This document shows positions 11,335 through 27,500 of a stretch of DNA of 27,500 bases, piece after piece. Every line of letters begins with the position of its first letter. Position 1 is the first letter of the stretch. Source of the stretch: Chrysomallon squamiferum (lineage: Eukaryota > Mollusca > Gastropoda > Neomphalida > Peltospiridae); the NCBI GenBank assembly GCA_012295275.1, contig CM022667.1, positions 9,730,038-9,757,537 on the forward strand. The letters are read 5' to 3'. The translations under genes were made by a program, and so were the position numbers. The notes under the pieces were generated by a model. The model did no database searches, was not told the origin of the DNA, and was given only the letters and a program-made list of their open reading frames with translations.

Positions 11335-11535
11335 GAGAGAGAGGGGGAGGGGGGAGGGAGGCGTGGTTTCGAACAGACGTCTTTAATAAAAAAAAAGATT
11401 AAAAAAAAAAAAAAAAAAATGGCTGCGAGAAGATTTTAGAGGTGTGGTGATGTTATGTGTTCAAAATAAGATGTTAATGAAGTGAAGTATAAGATTTTAA
11501 TTATATATTATTAAAAAAAAAAAAAAAAAGAATGA
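11335..11535. repeat. G-rich stretch and poly(A) runs
   Basis: GAGAGGGGGAGGGGGGAGGGAGG at about 11337-11361 and poly(A) at about 11400-11418 and 11512-11528. Confidence 0.6.
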
Positions 11536-11689
11536 TTTTAGTTTATGTCAGCGATAATGATAACTGAACTCATCCAAGAATGGCTTAATAATAAACTAGG
11601 TCAAAACTGTTTTAATAAAGCTTTAATTTTATGACTATGTTGCTAAACTGGTTTAATTTCAGTTCTTAACTGCTTCGAAATACAAATAA

Positions 11690-11890
11690 AATAATAAAAA
11701 TAAAAATAAAATAAATAAACAACAAGAATAACAACAACAACAACAGCAACAGTAACAATAACAATAATAATAATAATAATAATGAGAGAGATAGAGAGAT
11801 AGGTAGATAGAGAGACAGAGAGAGAGAGAATAAAATATAATCAGAACCATAAATAAATGGAGAGGCAGAGACAGACACAGATACAGAAAA
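11690..11890. repeat. AAAT, AAC, AAT and GA compound block
   Basis: AAAT words to about 11720, AAC/CAG triplets to about 11765, (AAT)n to 11783, then GAGA/GATA words to about 11830. Confidence 0.65.
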
Positions 11891-11941
11891 ACAACAACAA
11901 TAAATTTACCTTCACGTAAAAGAAATAATTTTCAATCAGCA

Positions 11942-12008
11942 GTTCTTTGTGACGTAATTCTATTATTGACGTCATTTTTGTCGTCGGAATATTTCGGATA
12001 TTTCCGGG
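11942..12008 (+). repeat. Dispersed repeat, copy A
   Basis: A 29-bp stretch at 11950-11978 (starting TGACGTAATTC, ending GACGTCATTTT) occurs exactly, inverted, at 21401-21429. Similarity continues through TCGGAAT-TTTCGGA to about 12006. Likely an old interspersed element of unknown family. Confidence 0.75.
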
Positions 12009-12030
12009 ATTGTCTGAGAATTAGGAATTG

Positions 12031-12520
12031 TTAAAAAATACGTTTGAAACATTACTTTATTCAGTTTCATTACCCATTTGGTATTATAAGGAATGGAGAT
12101 TCAGTCTTTATAGGTTTTTATAATCTTAATACTGAAAATGTTAAATTGGATGCTTTTTATTACGATTCTTCATCAAAATTAGTAAGTTAAAACAGACTTT
12201 AATGTAAAATAATAAATAAATAAATAAAAGGAAACAACCGAGCATGATATTTGAAACATTTAGAATTACACATTTTCTTTTCTGTTGGAATCAGGGCTTT
12301 TCTGGAACTGGATAAAACACAGTGAGAGTGCTGTACAATATTATACCCAAGACGAACGATTTGAGGAATGAATTACAACATGCTCCAACATACACTTTTT
12401 TCTTTATTTACTTTTGACCGTTAACAAATTGTCAAGACTGTTAGCTGTATTTTCATTATAGAATTATGTGTGTGTGTGTGTGTGTCTTTTTAATTTCGAC
12501 ATATAACAAAAACTATCTAT
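12031..12520. other. Unique AT-rich sequence downstream of the lectin gene
   Basis: (AAAT)n at about 12210-12228 and (GT)n at about 12467-12484. The rest is unique without a recognised gene. Confidence 0.4.
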
Positions 12521-12523
12521 TCA

Positions 12524-12529
12524 TTTATT
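12524..12529 (-). promoter_or_regulatory. Candidate poly(A) signal of the lectin gene
   Basis: AATAAA on the minus strand, about 475 nt past the stop codon. A second AATAAA lies further on at 12408-12403. Between the stop and this site is non-repetitive sequence that would be the 3' untranslated region. Motif only; no transcript evidence. Confidence 0.35.
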
Positions 12530-13001
12530 CAGGATAAACAGTTTGTATTTCAGCGTTAACAACTTTACAATCTTCAGTTTATAACAATACTGTAATATTG
12601 AAACTACATTAAATAAAAATTTCGATTTTGACAAGTAACCAGTCTACCCGGGTATAATCATCACGTGACTTTCCAAATCTTTAAGCTTGCATTCTTTCCA
12701 GTAACACGAATCATTCTGACTGCAATCTATGACGTCACCCACGTAACTAAACGTAATAAGATTGCAGGTTTTCCCCCGTGACGTCACAAACAAGTCGCAG
12801 TCAGCGAGTAGCGCGCAGGTTTTTGCGCAGGTCAGTTTTCTAGAATTTTCGATAACCTTGAAGCTAAATCCACTTGCAAAGTAAGGTTCTCGCTTAAATT
12901 TATCAGACGTTATCGACTGCTGAGAAGTGCCTTCACCATCATCTTCACATGAAAGGAAGGACTTAGGCGTGTTTGTTGTCGTGGTAGTTGATGTACTTGT
13001 T
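12530..13001 (-). other. Probable 3' untranslated region of the lectin gene
   Basis: Unique sequence of balanced composition between the lectin stop codon and the nearest minus-strand AATAAA. It holds two TGACGTCA palindromes (12730-12737, 12779-12786) and an 8-bp perfect inverted repeat, TGCAATCT 12721-12728 with AGATTGCA 12759-12766. No open frame of interest. Confidence 0.35.
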
Positions 13002-19055
<6,054 letters not shown>

Positions 19056-19254
19056 TCTTTCAACCACTAACGTTCAAATATTTTCACAACCTCTGCCAAA
19101 ACTCAAACAAGCATCTCTCTTAATACTTAGTTCCACTTTAATTCCTCATTAAAGCTAAAAGTATTCATCTAGCATTACAATGAAACAAAGACCAATCGCA
19201 AAATCGTAAGAAATATTACTTGAGTTAGGCATCATTTCCAGTAGGTAGCTAAAT

Positions 19255-19455
19255 CAGGGGCGAATCTACTTTGCTTTTAAAAGGGGTGTAGGTTCTGAAT
19301 TGCTTTATTTCATATATTTTCTACTTAATATTTATTCCTGGATGAGTGTTAAGATACATGTGTTCAGGATATTAAGGTTCTGGACATGTAAGACACCCCC
19401 TGTATCCGCCACCCCCCTATATCCACCGCACCCCCTATATCCGCCGTCAGTACAT
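19255..19455. mobile_element. Possible degenerate hAT-like non-autonomous element
   Basis: CAGGGGCGAATCTAC at 19255-19269 resembles the CAGGGGCGGATC-type terminus common in hAT elements, and AAAAGGGG follows. About 130 bp later a C-rich stretch (ACCCCCTATATCCGCC) resembles the complementary side. The candidate 8-bp duplication AGCTAAAT (19247-19254) has no convincing partner. It lies about 200 bp upstream of the lectin start codon. Confidence 0.3.
19394..19444 (+). repeat. C-rich minisatellite, three copies of about 16 bp
   Basis: Copies at 19394-19409, 19410-19426 and 19429-19444 on the pattern CACCCCCTATATCCGC, with one or two differences each. Confidence 0.75.
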
Positions 19456-19459
19456 CACG

Positions 19460-20140
19460 GTTTTGTCAAATCGTACTAACAACACATGCTAATATTGAAA
19501 CAGGGGAGATAATTGTTTCTATAACAATTTGTTAATGAAAATTTTGCCACACTGGGTGTTATCGTAATTTGAAACTTTCAAGTTGTATTCAAACTGTCAT
19601 GTCCGGCATTCAAAAAATACAGAGCAATATAATTTTGTGAATTAGAATTTGTGAAGAAATATGTCGAACGACATTAAACGAAAAAAGAAACAAACCAATC
19701 ACTCGAAAGGTTAAAGCTATTAAATAATATAACGTATCTCTTATGTTCGTGTGTTGGACAGAAGTGGACACATAACAGTTATTTGTAAAGCAATTTATAT
19801 TAATATTCAGTATATCACGACTTTAGAGTTTGCTTTGTAATCTGGATGTTATTCATTAAAGGATATTATATCGATTCGTTTGGTAATTCAGAGAAAACTG
19901 TTTGATTCGTTATTTGCACTAAGATAAATAAATATTTGTCTACTGTCACATTATCAAATACTATGATAATGCTTTGTCAGATTTCAAACGTTATGAAATC
20001 TGAGAAATGAAATGAAATGAGCTGATAAACAAGGGAGACAATGGCTGCGTTTTGTTATCGTTACAGTTACTTCCCATGTCATTTTTTTGTATGGAATTTG
20101 TTAACATGCAACGAAAATAAATATCGAGGAAAAGAGGACA
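19460..20140. other. Unique sequence, no gene seen
   Basis: Non-repetitive. It includes CAGGGGAGATAATTG at about 19501-19515 and CGAACGACATTAAACG before an A-rich stretch at about 19665-19690. The latter looks like the end of some molluscan interspersed repeats, but no family can be assigned. Stops in all frames. Confidence 0.35.
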
Positions 20141-20144
20141 AGAT

Positions 20145-20480
20145 ATGTGTGTGTGTGTGTGTGTTAGTATATGTATATACATACAAACAGAAAAAGCAAA
20201 TATAGTATGAAATAAATAAACATGATAATAATAATAACGAAGACAATAATAATAATCAATAATAATGACAAATAATAATAACAACAACAACAATAATAAT
20301 AATAATAATAATAATAATCATCATCATCATCATCATCGTCATAAAAAACATACGAATACCCTGTATATGATTCAATAATCGTATTTGCAAACACCAAAAC
20401 TAACAACAACAAAAACGACATCGACAACAGCAGCAACAGCAGCAGCAACAACAAAAACAACATCAATAATAATAATAAAC
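20145..20480. repeat. GT, AAT, ATC and AAC/AGC triplet block
   Basis: (GT)n at about 20145-20163, (AAT)n mixed with AAC at about 20225-20317, (ATC)n at 20318-20336, then AAC/AGC triplets at about 20400-20462. Confidence 0.7.
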
Positions 20481-20729
20481 TCTTATAGCCGCATAGATAC
20501 TATTAATGATTTTGTCAAATATCTGTCTAGCATCAGCTTCCATTTTGAAATGAAAGCAGACAGAAAATACTCATACTGAAATAATCTAAACAAACAGACA
20601 ATGAACACAGTCTTAGAACAAAAACAGAAACCTCAAGGCCACAGCGCTGTTTACAGTTCTAGAAAACTCACATTCAGACAAAGACACTCAATGAAATACT
20701 CCCACAAACACAGACGTACACAAGGCCGA

Positions 20730-21010
20730 AAGGAAAGAATACAGATACAAATATACATACACAAGTACACACACACACATACACACATACATAAACATAC
20801 ATACATACATACATACATACATACATAGAGTACATACGTATATACATATATACATTCAAGATACATACATAATACATATGTACAAATGTACATCCATTCA
20901 TTTATACATACGAAATACATACACACACACACACACATATATATACACATAATCATACATGCCTACACAAATACATAACTATAGACACATACAAATACAA
21001 ACACACTATA
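20730..21010. repeat. (ACAT)n and (AC)n block
   Basis: ATAC/ACAC words with (ATAC)n at about 20795-20825, degenerate ACAT continuing to about 21005, and (AC)n at about 20922-20936. Confidence 0.7.
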
Positions 21011-21370
21011 ATACATTAAATGTATATAACCTTACGTAAATAGCAGTAACAAAACAACAAAATAGTGACAATGATGTTGATAAAAAAATAAGAAACAAGG
21101 AAACTAATGCAATACGCTAAGTAAAATTCATCTTTTCAAGGTAAATATTCTGCTGTTGTTGATGTTGTTGTTGTTATTAATATTAATACGTGTACGTCTT
21201 CGTTGTTTCTGTTGTAAAATGATTCTTGTTGTTAATGCTGTGATTATAATTAGAGGTAGTAGTAGTAGTAGCAGGGTAACAGTCGTAGCAGCGGTAGAGG
21301 TAGTGTTGATATTTTGAGTTGTTTCAGTAATTTCAGTCACCTTGGTATATTATTCGACTTAACAAAGGAT
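21011..21370. other. Unique sequence with scattered GTT/AGT triplets
   Basis: GTT triplets near 21153-21176 and AGT/AGC triplets near 21254-21305. No gene recognised. Confidence 0.4.
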
Positions 21371-21440
21371 GTCGAAATTGTCCGAAACATTCCGAATAAC
21401 AAAATGACGTCAATAATAGAATTACGTCATAAAGACGACA
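21371..21440 (-). repeat. Dispersed repeat, copy B (inverted)
   Basis: Minus-strand copy of the repeat at 11942-12008, with a perfect 29-bp core at 21401-21429 and the TTTCGGA segment at about 21381-21398. Flanks may share weaker similarity (TACCTT and ATTTTCA words) but diverge. Confidence 0.75.
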
Positions 21441-21490
21441 GAAACTGATATAACGCACCGCTGAAAATTTCAAGGTATTCAATTCGCTGT

Positions 21491-21503
21491 TTATTATTAT
21501 TAA

Positions 21504-21592
<89 letters not shown>
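21491..21592 (+). repeat. (ATT)n-(AGT)n composite microsatellite
   Basis: ATT triplets to about 21540 change cleanly to AGT triplets to 21592. Confidence 0.85.
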
Positions 21593-21975
21593 TTGCTGAC
21601 ATTGTTGTTGTTCTATGTACTGGAAAATATTACTGACGTACATCATTTTTTAATAACGTTTCACATTTCTTCCGTACTACGGCATATATACGTTTTAAAA
21701 CTAATGATACGGCCACCAGAGGTTAACAAAATATTGTGCATACATTAACCGACGTCATTGTGAAGGAGAGTATCAATTTTCATACAAACCCGTTGTTGCT
21801 AAAGTAGACAGTTTCATCTTTTTTGACTGGTGATTGACAAGGGATGTGCATAAAAATTTAATGATAAGTTTTTAATCAGTTGCGGTGTCGAATCACGTTA
21901 CATTAAAAATACTAACGACAGAGAGTGACAGTGATAAAACTGATTGTAAACTGAACCGAGCAGCATAAATCTGCT
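21593..21975. other. Unique sequence, no gene seen
   Basis: Non-repetitive AT-rich sequence with no long frame. Confidence 0.4.
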
Positions 21976-21983
21976 AGCCTTGA

Positions 21984-22315
21984 ATTTATTATTTATTTAT
22001 TTATTTATTTTTTGTTTTGTTTTTGTTTGTTTGATTGTTTATTCGTTTTATTTTATCCTATTTTACTTTTATTATTATTATTGTTATTATTATTTATTTA
22101 TTTTTGATGATTTCTCAGTAAGTATATCTAATCAGTTTGTCTTCTGTGTCTCTGTCTATCTATCTATCTGTCTATCTGTCTATCTATCGATCTGTCTATC
22201 TATCTGTCTATCTATCTGTCTATCTATCTGTCTATCTGTCTATCTGTCTATCTGTCTATCTGTCTATCTATCTATCTATCTATCTATTTTATCTATCTAT
22301 CTATCAATATTTTTC
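21984..22315. repeat. (TTTA)n and (TCTA/TCTG)n block
   Basis: TTTA/TTTG words and ATT triplets to about 22105, then an array of TCTA and TCTG units at about 22153-22303. The Ser/Leu/Tyr-rich frame through it is an artefact. Confidence 0.8.
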
Positions 22316-22375
22316 TTTCTTTCTCAGTTTCTTTCAGTTTGCTTTCTTAATTTGATGGGATTTTAAAAATTAACT

Positions 22376-22377
<2 letters not shown>

Positions 22378-22466
<89 letters not shown>
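22378..22466 (+). repeat. (CT)44 microsatellite
   Basis: Uninterrupted CT run of about 89 bp. Confidence 0.95.
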
Positions 22467-22470
<4 letters not shown>

Positions 22471-22671
22471 ATTCTTTCTTCCATTTTTTCTAAATTAAAA
22501 TTAATTATTTTCTTTTCTTCGATTTATCAATCATTCTTTCTTTCATTCAATCTTCATTAAGTCTTTCAGATGAACATACCTCTATGATATATTATATATT
22601 TTCTCCTGCTGGTTGTTAGTGAAGGAGGAATAATTTCACGCCCATCATACACATGTACGCGCATACACATT

Positions 22672-22704
22672 CATATATATATATATATATATATAAACAT
22701 ATGT

Positions 22705-22750
<46 letters not shown>

Positions 22751-22790
22751 ATATGTACACATATATAATATATATGTTTATGTTTGGCTA
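22672..22790. repeat. (TA)n with a duplicated AAACATATGTACACAT unit
   Basis: Two copies of TAAACATATGTACACAT (about 22694-22710 and 22746-22762) embedded in long TA runs. Confidence 0.8.
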
Positions 22791-22799
22791 TGAAGTGAA

Positions 22800-23130
22800 C
22801 TTCTCTGGCGGATGAAAGGAATTGATCTTGTGACAGTTCAGTTATCAGTTAATGTTTTCCCATTAATGAGTTAATTACAGCGACCTTGCACATTAGACCT
22901 GCATTCTGAATGTGATACTATCCGATTGTTGATACAAGATACAACATTTCTGAACTGACAGATTTATTTAAGTAACATTACCATGATCACGGCCTTGACC
23001 GCTTTGTGTTCACTTATAACTGTCACTTTAGATATTAGAAATATTTCTTACTTTAGATATTAGATACTTGTTTGTGCAGATTTGTACAGGGATGAGGTGA
23101 TCTGTGGGTCAGATGGGTTTGTCTCTTTTC
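22800..23130. other. Unique sequence, no gene seen
   Basis: Includes a nearby duplication of CTTTAGATATTAGA (about 23026-23039 and 23052-23065). No coding frame. Confidence 0.4.
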
Positions 23131-23333
23131 TAACCTGTCTCTCTCTCTGTCTGTGTCTGTTTCTCTGCATGTGTGTCTCTGTCTCTCTGTCTCTGTCTGT
23201 TTCTCTCTATGTGTGTCTCTGTCTGTTTGGGTCTGTCTGATTCTCTCTGTCGCTCTGTGTTCTTCTGCCAAAGGTTACCAAAGTCATTACCATTATTGTT
23301 TATACGATTTCGACATAAACAGCAACTATAAAA

Positions 23334-23422
<89 letters not shown>

Positions 23423-23500
23423 GTAATAATAATGATATAATAATCGTAATAATAATAATAATAATAGTGATGATGATAATAAATCCATGTTTGTAACAAA
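23131..23500. repeat. TCTG/TCTC words and (CTA)n-(AAT)n array
   Basis: Degenerate TCTG/TCTC sequence at about 23135-23255, then (CTA)n at about 23334-23385 changing to AAT triplets to about 23420, with further AAT/GAT words after. Confidence 0.75.
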
Positions 23501-23694
23501 TGTCGTATGATAGGTCAGGGGAATGATAAGGAGAAAAATAATATGAGCTTTTAATTGAAATTAATTACATGTATTTGTAATTGAATACATGTAATGTAGT
23601 CAATAGCGTCTGATTATAATCACTGATTAGGTATGTACTTACGTATTTTTGTCACATCTTGTTTATTTGTGTACGTGTATATTTTATATTTTTA

Positions 23695-23772
23695 AAACAC
23701 ACACACACACACACACACACACTCTCTCTCTCTCTCTCTAATTTGTCATTACTGAAAAAGGGCTGATGATCC

Positions 23773-23841
<69 letters not shown>

Positions 23842-23850
23842 TATAATAAT
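23695..23850. repeat. (AC)n-(TC)n and (AAT)n arrays
   Basis: (AC)n at about 23697-23721 directly joined to (TC)n to about 23738, and (AAT)n at about 23775-23841. Confidence 0.85.
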
Positions 23851-24144
23851 GTGTATCGAAAGAAGTAAATCCTCTATAATCTTTTATAATAATAGATTAG
23901 CTTTAATTATGTATTTATCTTTTAATATAGATAGAAAATTAAGTATCTGAAAATATACTAATGAATTCATGATGTTGGAATTAGCTGCTGGTAAATCTGG
24001 AAATAAAACTATAAGTAGGAAGTAGGGAGTGAAAGAAGAAGAAAAGGAAAGAAGGAAAAAAAGAGTGTTTTTTTTTAAAATTATTATTAAATAACAGCTA
24101 TGCAGAGTTATTAAACACGAGTATAAAGAATTATAACAGAAGGA

Positions 24145-24244
<100 letters not shown>

Positions 24245-24424
24245 AAGAAAGATGATAACTGTCCTTGAGAAAATATTAAAGATGGCTGAATGTTATTGAT
24301 TTCAGAATAAAAGACATCCAATTAATTTCTCTACTACAATATTTGATCTAAGAAATCGAGAAAAAAAAAGAAAGACAGGTAAAACAACATCCCGACCTTG
24401 GATGCCAAATGTGTTTGCTCAGAA

Positions 24425-24765
24425 ATAATAAAAATAACAATAACAATGACATTAATAATAACAATAATAACAACAACAACAACAATAATAATAATAATAA
24501 TAGTTATAATAATAATAGTTATGATAATACTACTACTATTACTACTAATTGCGATAATAATAATAAGAATAGTTAATAATAAAAATAGTTGTAATAATAG
24601 TTATAATAATAATAAGAAGAAGAAGATGAAGATGAAGGAGAAGAAGAACAACAACAATAACAAAATAATAATAATTATAATAATGATGATGATGATGATG
24701 ATGAAGAAAATGACAAAAAGAAACTTTAAAAAACAAAAGAAATAATAATAATAATTAAAAAGAGA
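24425..24765. repeat. Mixed AAT, AAC, AAG and GAT triplet block
   Basis: AAC/AAT triplets to about 24540, CTA triplets near 24527-24547, AAG and GAT triplets at about 24612-24705. The Asn/Ile/Lys-rich frames are artefacts. Confidence 0.7.
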
Positions 24766-25075
24766 AAAAAATCGAGTAGTTTTGACAAACCACCTAATCA
24801 GCAATAACTTCAATGGGAAATAGACCAGTAAAGGGAACTGAAAGGAATAGATCCCAAAACCCCAAGCGAGAACCGACTGCGCCTTAACTGAAGGTTTCTC
24901 CACATCATTAACGATGTCGTGACGGTGTAAATATTTGCACAACATAATTATTCGATTTGCGGTTTTCTCTCACTTTGATTTCTTAGAAAAATAATCCCAG
25001 GCAGTAGAATGATATTTGTTTTACAATCTCCGTTGATTTTGTCATTTTCTTGAACAAACGATGAGAAAGTACGCG
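24766..25075. other. Unique sequence, no gene seen
   Basis: Non-repetitive, with no recognised frame longer than expected. Confidence 0.4.
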
Positions 25076-25240
25076 ATAAAGAGATTGAAGGAAATAGACA
25101 GAAAGAAAGATTGGTTGGTTGATAGATGGATAGGTAGATAGATAGAGAGAATGAACGATAGAACGATAGATATGTAGATAGATAGTAAAGACATATACAG
25201 ACAAACATATCGATAAGTAGACAGTTAGGTGCAGACAGAC

Positions 25241-25279
<39 letters not shown>

Positions 25280-25375
25280 CAGACAAACAGACACTTAGGT
25301 AGACAGAAGCAGCCATTGAATAGACAGCTAGCTACATGGATAGATAAAACAACGACAGACAGACAGACAGACAGA
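25076..25375. repeat. (AGAT)n and (AGAC)n array
   Basis: Degenerate AGAT/AGAC units through the block, cleanest (AGAT)n at about 25239-25279 and (AGAC)n at about 25354-25374. Confidence 0.8.
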
Positions 25376-26080
25376 ATGTCCTCGTAGTTAACAGAAAGTA
25401 AGTAATTAAATATTTTGTTTGCGAAACACATTACAATTTTACATATACATATATGTACCTGCAGAATTATGCAGATATTAATAAACACACGCACACACAC
25501 ACACACACACACATAACTCACTCTTACAAAACCTACACAACCAATAATACAAACACAGCAACACAGCGCCACAACACACACACAAAAAAAATCACAACAC
25601 AAAAGATAACAATTCTGTGTTAAATGACAGTCTATTTCGTACTTGCAGAAGCAGATGTCTGAGAACAACAACAATAACAGAAAAAGACTTTATTTCGTTT
25701 TTAATTCTATTTTACAAAACAAATTTGTGTCCTATCCATGGAAGCATAATTCTCACAAAAGCCAAAACCGTATGAAAGGATGCTCTTAATTATGATATTT
25801 ACTGTCAAAAAGAGTCTGTGATCGATACTAAACAGAACAGGATACACGTACGAAATGTTTTCAGAACAGATAAATAATCGGCATTGGACTTTAAGAGAGA
25901 AACGTCAGAAATTGTCGTTTATTAAACTACAGTGACCACCAAGGCTGGTGACCATTTTAATAGTTGCTGTTATCTTTATATTTTATATAAAATCCCTTAT
26001 ATGTTGTGTTAATCTTTGTTATTAATACTACTGATTTATATATATAGGTATATAGAAATAATATATAGCAAACAAACTAT
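25376..26080. other. Mostly unique sequence with an (AC)n run
   Basis: (AC)n at about 25487-25513 and CA-rich words to 25600. The rest is unique, with no gene recognised. Confidence 0.4.
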
Positions 26081-26083
26081 CGT

Positions 26084-26201
<118 letters not shown>

Positions 26202-26249
26202 AAAACAAAATATCAAAAACATAAATATAGAGTACCACTGTTACCACTG

Positions 26250-26250
26250 T

Positions 26251-26297
<47 letters not shown>

Positions 26298-26390
26298 AAT
26301 AAATAAATAAATAAATAAATAATGAAGACAGAAAGAAAAATATATGTATGTATGTTTGTATGTATGTATGTATATGTATGTCTGTATATT
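26250..26390. repeat. (TAC)n-(AAAT)n-(TATG)n block
   Basis: (TAC)n at about 26251-26295 joined to (AAAT)n at about 26296-26323, then (TATG)n at about 26343-26382. Confidence 0.8.
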
Positions 26391-27060
26391 AGATTGACAA
26401 CGATTTTCTAAATTCAGCAAAAATAATTTCACTTAGTTACCTAATCTGTTATCTCCCCAGCAGATTATTACGTGTTGTATTTTTACATTGAATTGAATTT
26501 AGTGTTTTACCTAACATAAAACTGAAAGAAGAAAAAATAAAATAAGCAGTCGTTATTCGCACGACACCAGATACTGGAATTATACTTTTTTAATAAATAC
26601 GTTTGGTTTTCTTTTGGTCACCAGCATACATGCTTTCACCATGTGAAACATTTATTAATACTTCGGATATCAAGTTAACAGAAATAAACTGATTAGCGTC
26701 GTATTAAAAGAAAGGTATTGACATTTTTTGTCATTTTAATAATAGCAGGTGTCAGCTTTTCTTTGTCGTTTAGTTTTATATTTCCGCGAAAACATGTATG
26801 TTGAGACATGCCAGTCGAAAAACATAGAACTGATTTGATTTTGTCATTAAATGTACAGTCTAGCCAAAATAAACCTACGTAATGACGTAGTATATACATG
26901 TGCATATAAATATACATAGCATGTGCATATAAATATATACAGACTTAGAAACATAAAAAAGATACAAGCATTTACACATATATACACAGACACAGGCAGA
27001 CACATGTACACACATAGAAACACAAGCGCAAATATTAATGCATAACAATATACAAAAAAA
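26391..27060. other. Unique AT-rich sequence and ACAT/ATAC words
   Basis: Unique to about 26890, then degenerate CATATA/ACACA words to about 27030 and poly(A) at about 27054-27068. No gene recognised. Confidence 0.4.
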
Positions 27061-27172
27061 AAAAAAAATTGATTTACGTTTGTCGTCCAGTATACCCGAT
27101 CTCACTAAGACTTTAGTTCGGTTAAGACCCTTCTTAATTTGATCCACGTAAACTGAGTTAGTGTCGCTGCAG

Positions 27173-27413
27173 AGCTGAAGGTTTTGTTTACTCTCTGGGC
27201 GGAATGACGTTAACGTCACGTGGATATCGCGATGCCGTCCGGAACAATATGCGGAAAATATGTAAAAATTTGACAAACGAAGTTAGGCTAATAGAGACAA
27301 AAGAGGCATCTCTGAGACACGTTAATTTGTTTGTGAGAGTGATCGGGCCGCTTGGTCCTTTAACAGAGGAAGGAGAAAGATTCTTCAGAAAAATCCTTCG
27401 AATTGTGGACTGA
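27173..27413 (+). CDS. Possible terminal exon of an unidentified plus-strand gene
   Basis: After TCGCTGCAG at 27164-27172 the plus strand is open to TGA at 27411-27413. It encodes about 80 residues of normal composition (AEGFVYSLGGMTLTSRGY at its start, LTEEGERFFRKIL near its end). AATAAA follows at about 27480. This is compatible with a last exon, with ATG 27204 as an alternative start of a 69-codon frame. The minus strand is also open across 27276-27070 (SGRHRDIHVTLTSFRPES), so strand is not certain. No family recognised and no upstream exon found. Confidence 0.28.
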
Positions 27414-27500
27414 ACGTGATGACCTCATTATTATTATTATTACCATTCTCTTAGGAAGACATTATTTTTTTCCACATGAAAATAAATAAATAAATAAATT

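Noticed and set aside
25920-25960. GTGACCACCAAGGCTGGTGACC as a palindrome
   Set aside because: On checking, the arms do not pair cleanly, so it is not a real inverted repeat.

Overview
This is non-coding-rich eukaryotic DNA, most likely from an invertebrate animal. It is AT-rich and densely packed with microsatellites: (AAT)n, (AAAT)n, (GA)n, (GT)n, (GATA/GACA)n and (TATG)n. It also has poly(A)/poly(T) runs and intron-split genes with GT-AG junctions. The lectin domain architecture and repeat style fit a lophotrochozoan, and a mollusc (perhaps a gastropod) is my best guess. I cannot prove the taxon from the window alone.

The one gene I can reconstruct with confidence lies on the minus strand at 19055..13002. 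It has ten coding exons: a signal-peptide exon, then four C-type lectin-like domains (CTLDs), each encoded by a pair of exons, then a Ser/Thr/Pro-rich terminal exon with a stop codon. All nine introns are phase 1, and the intron inside each CTLD falls at the same place, just before the conserved LWLG-like motif. If exon 8 had a normal length the protein would be about 680 residues. Exon 8 is 202 nt instead of a multiple of three. It carries a one-base frameshift between the conserved Trp and Cys of the fourth CTLD, which leads to a stop after about 517 residues. The gene is therefore a pseudogene or truncated allele, is rescued by alternative splicing, or carries a sequencing error. CTLDs 1-3 lack the usual second disulfide pair, and none of the four has an intact EPN/QPD-type sugar-binding motif.

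Layout: 1-12.5 kb is mostly microsatellites separated by short islands of unique sequence. These include a possible first exon at 617-706, a possible Tigger/pogo-like terminus at 1619, a retroposon-like tail at 4963-5007 and a unique island at 10680-11300. 12.5-19.06 kb holds the lectin gene, with its introns full of simple repeats. 19.25-19.45 kb has a hAT-like terminus plus a small C-rich tandem repeat, just upstream of the lectin start codon. 19.5-27 kb is again microsatellite-dominated. 27.17-27.41 kb contains an open frame that could be the last exon of a plus-strand gene, followed by an AATAAA.

The clearest unexplained structure is a dispersed inverted repeat. A 29-bp stretch at 11950-11978 recurs perfectly, in the opposite orientation, at 21401-21429, with weaker similarity around it. 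The palindrome TGACGTCA also occurs at least seven times. I found no CRISPR array, rRNA, recognisable tRNA, virus-like gene or intact transposase.
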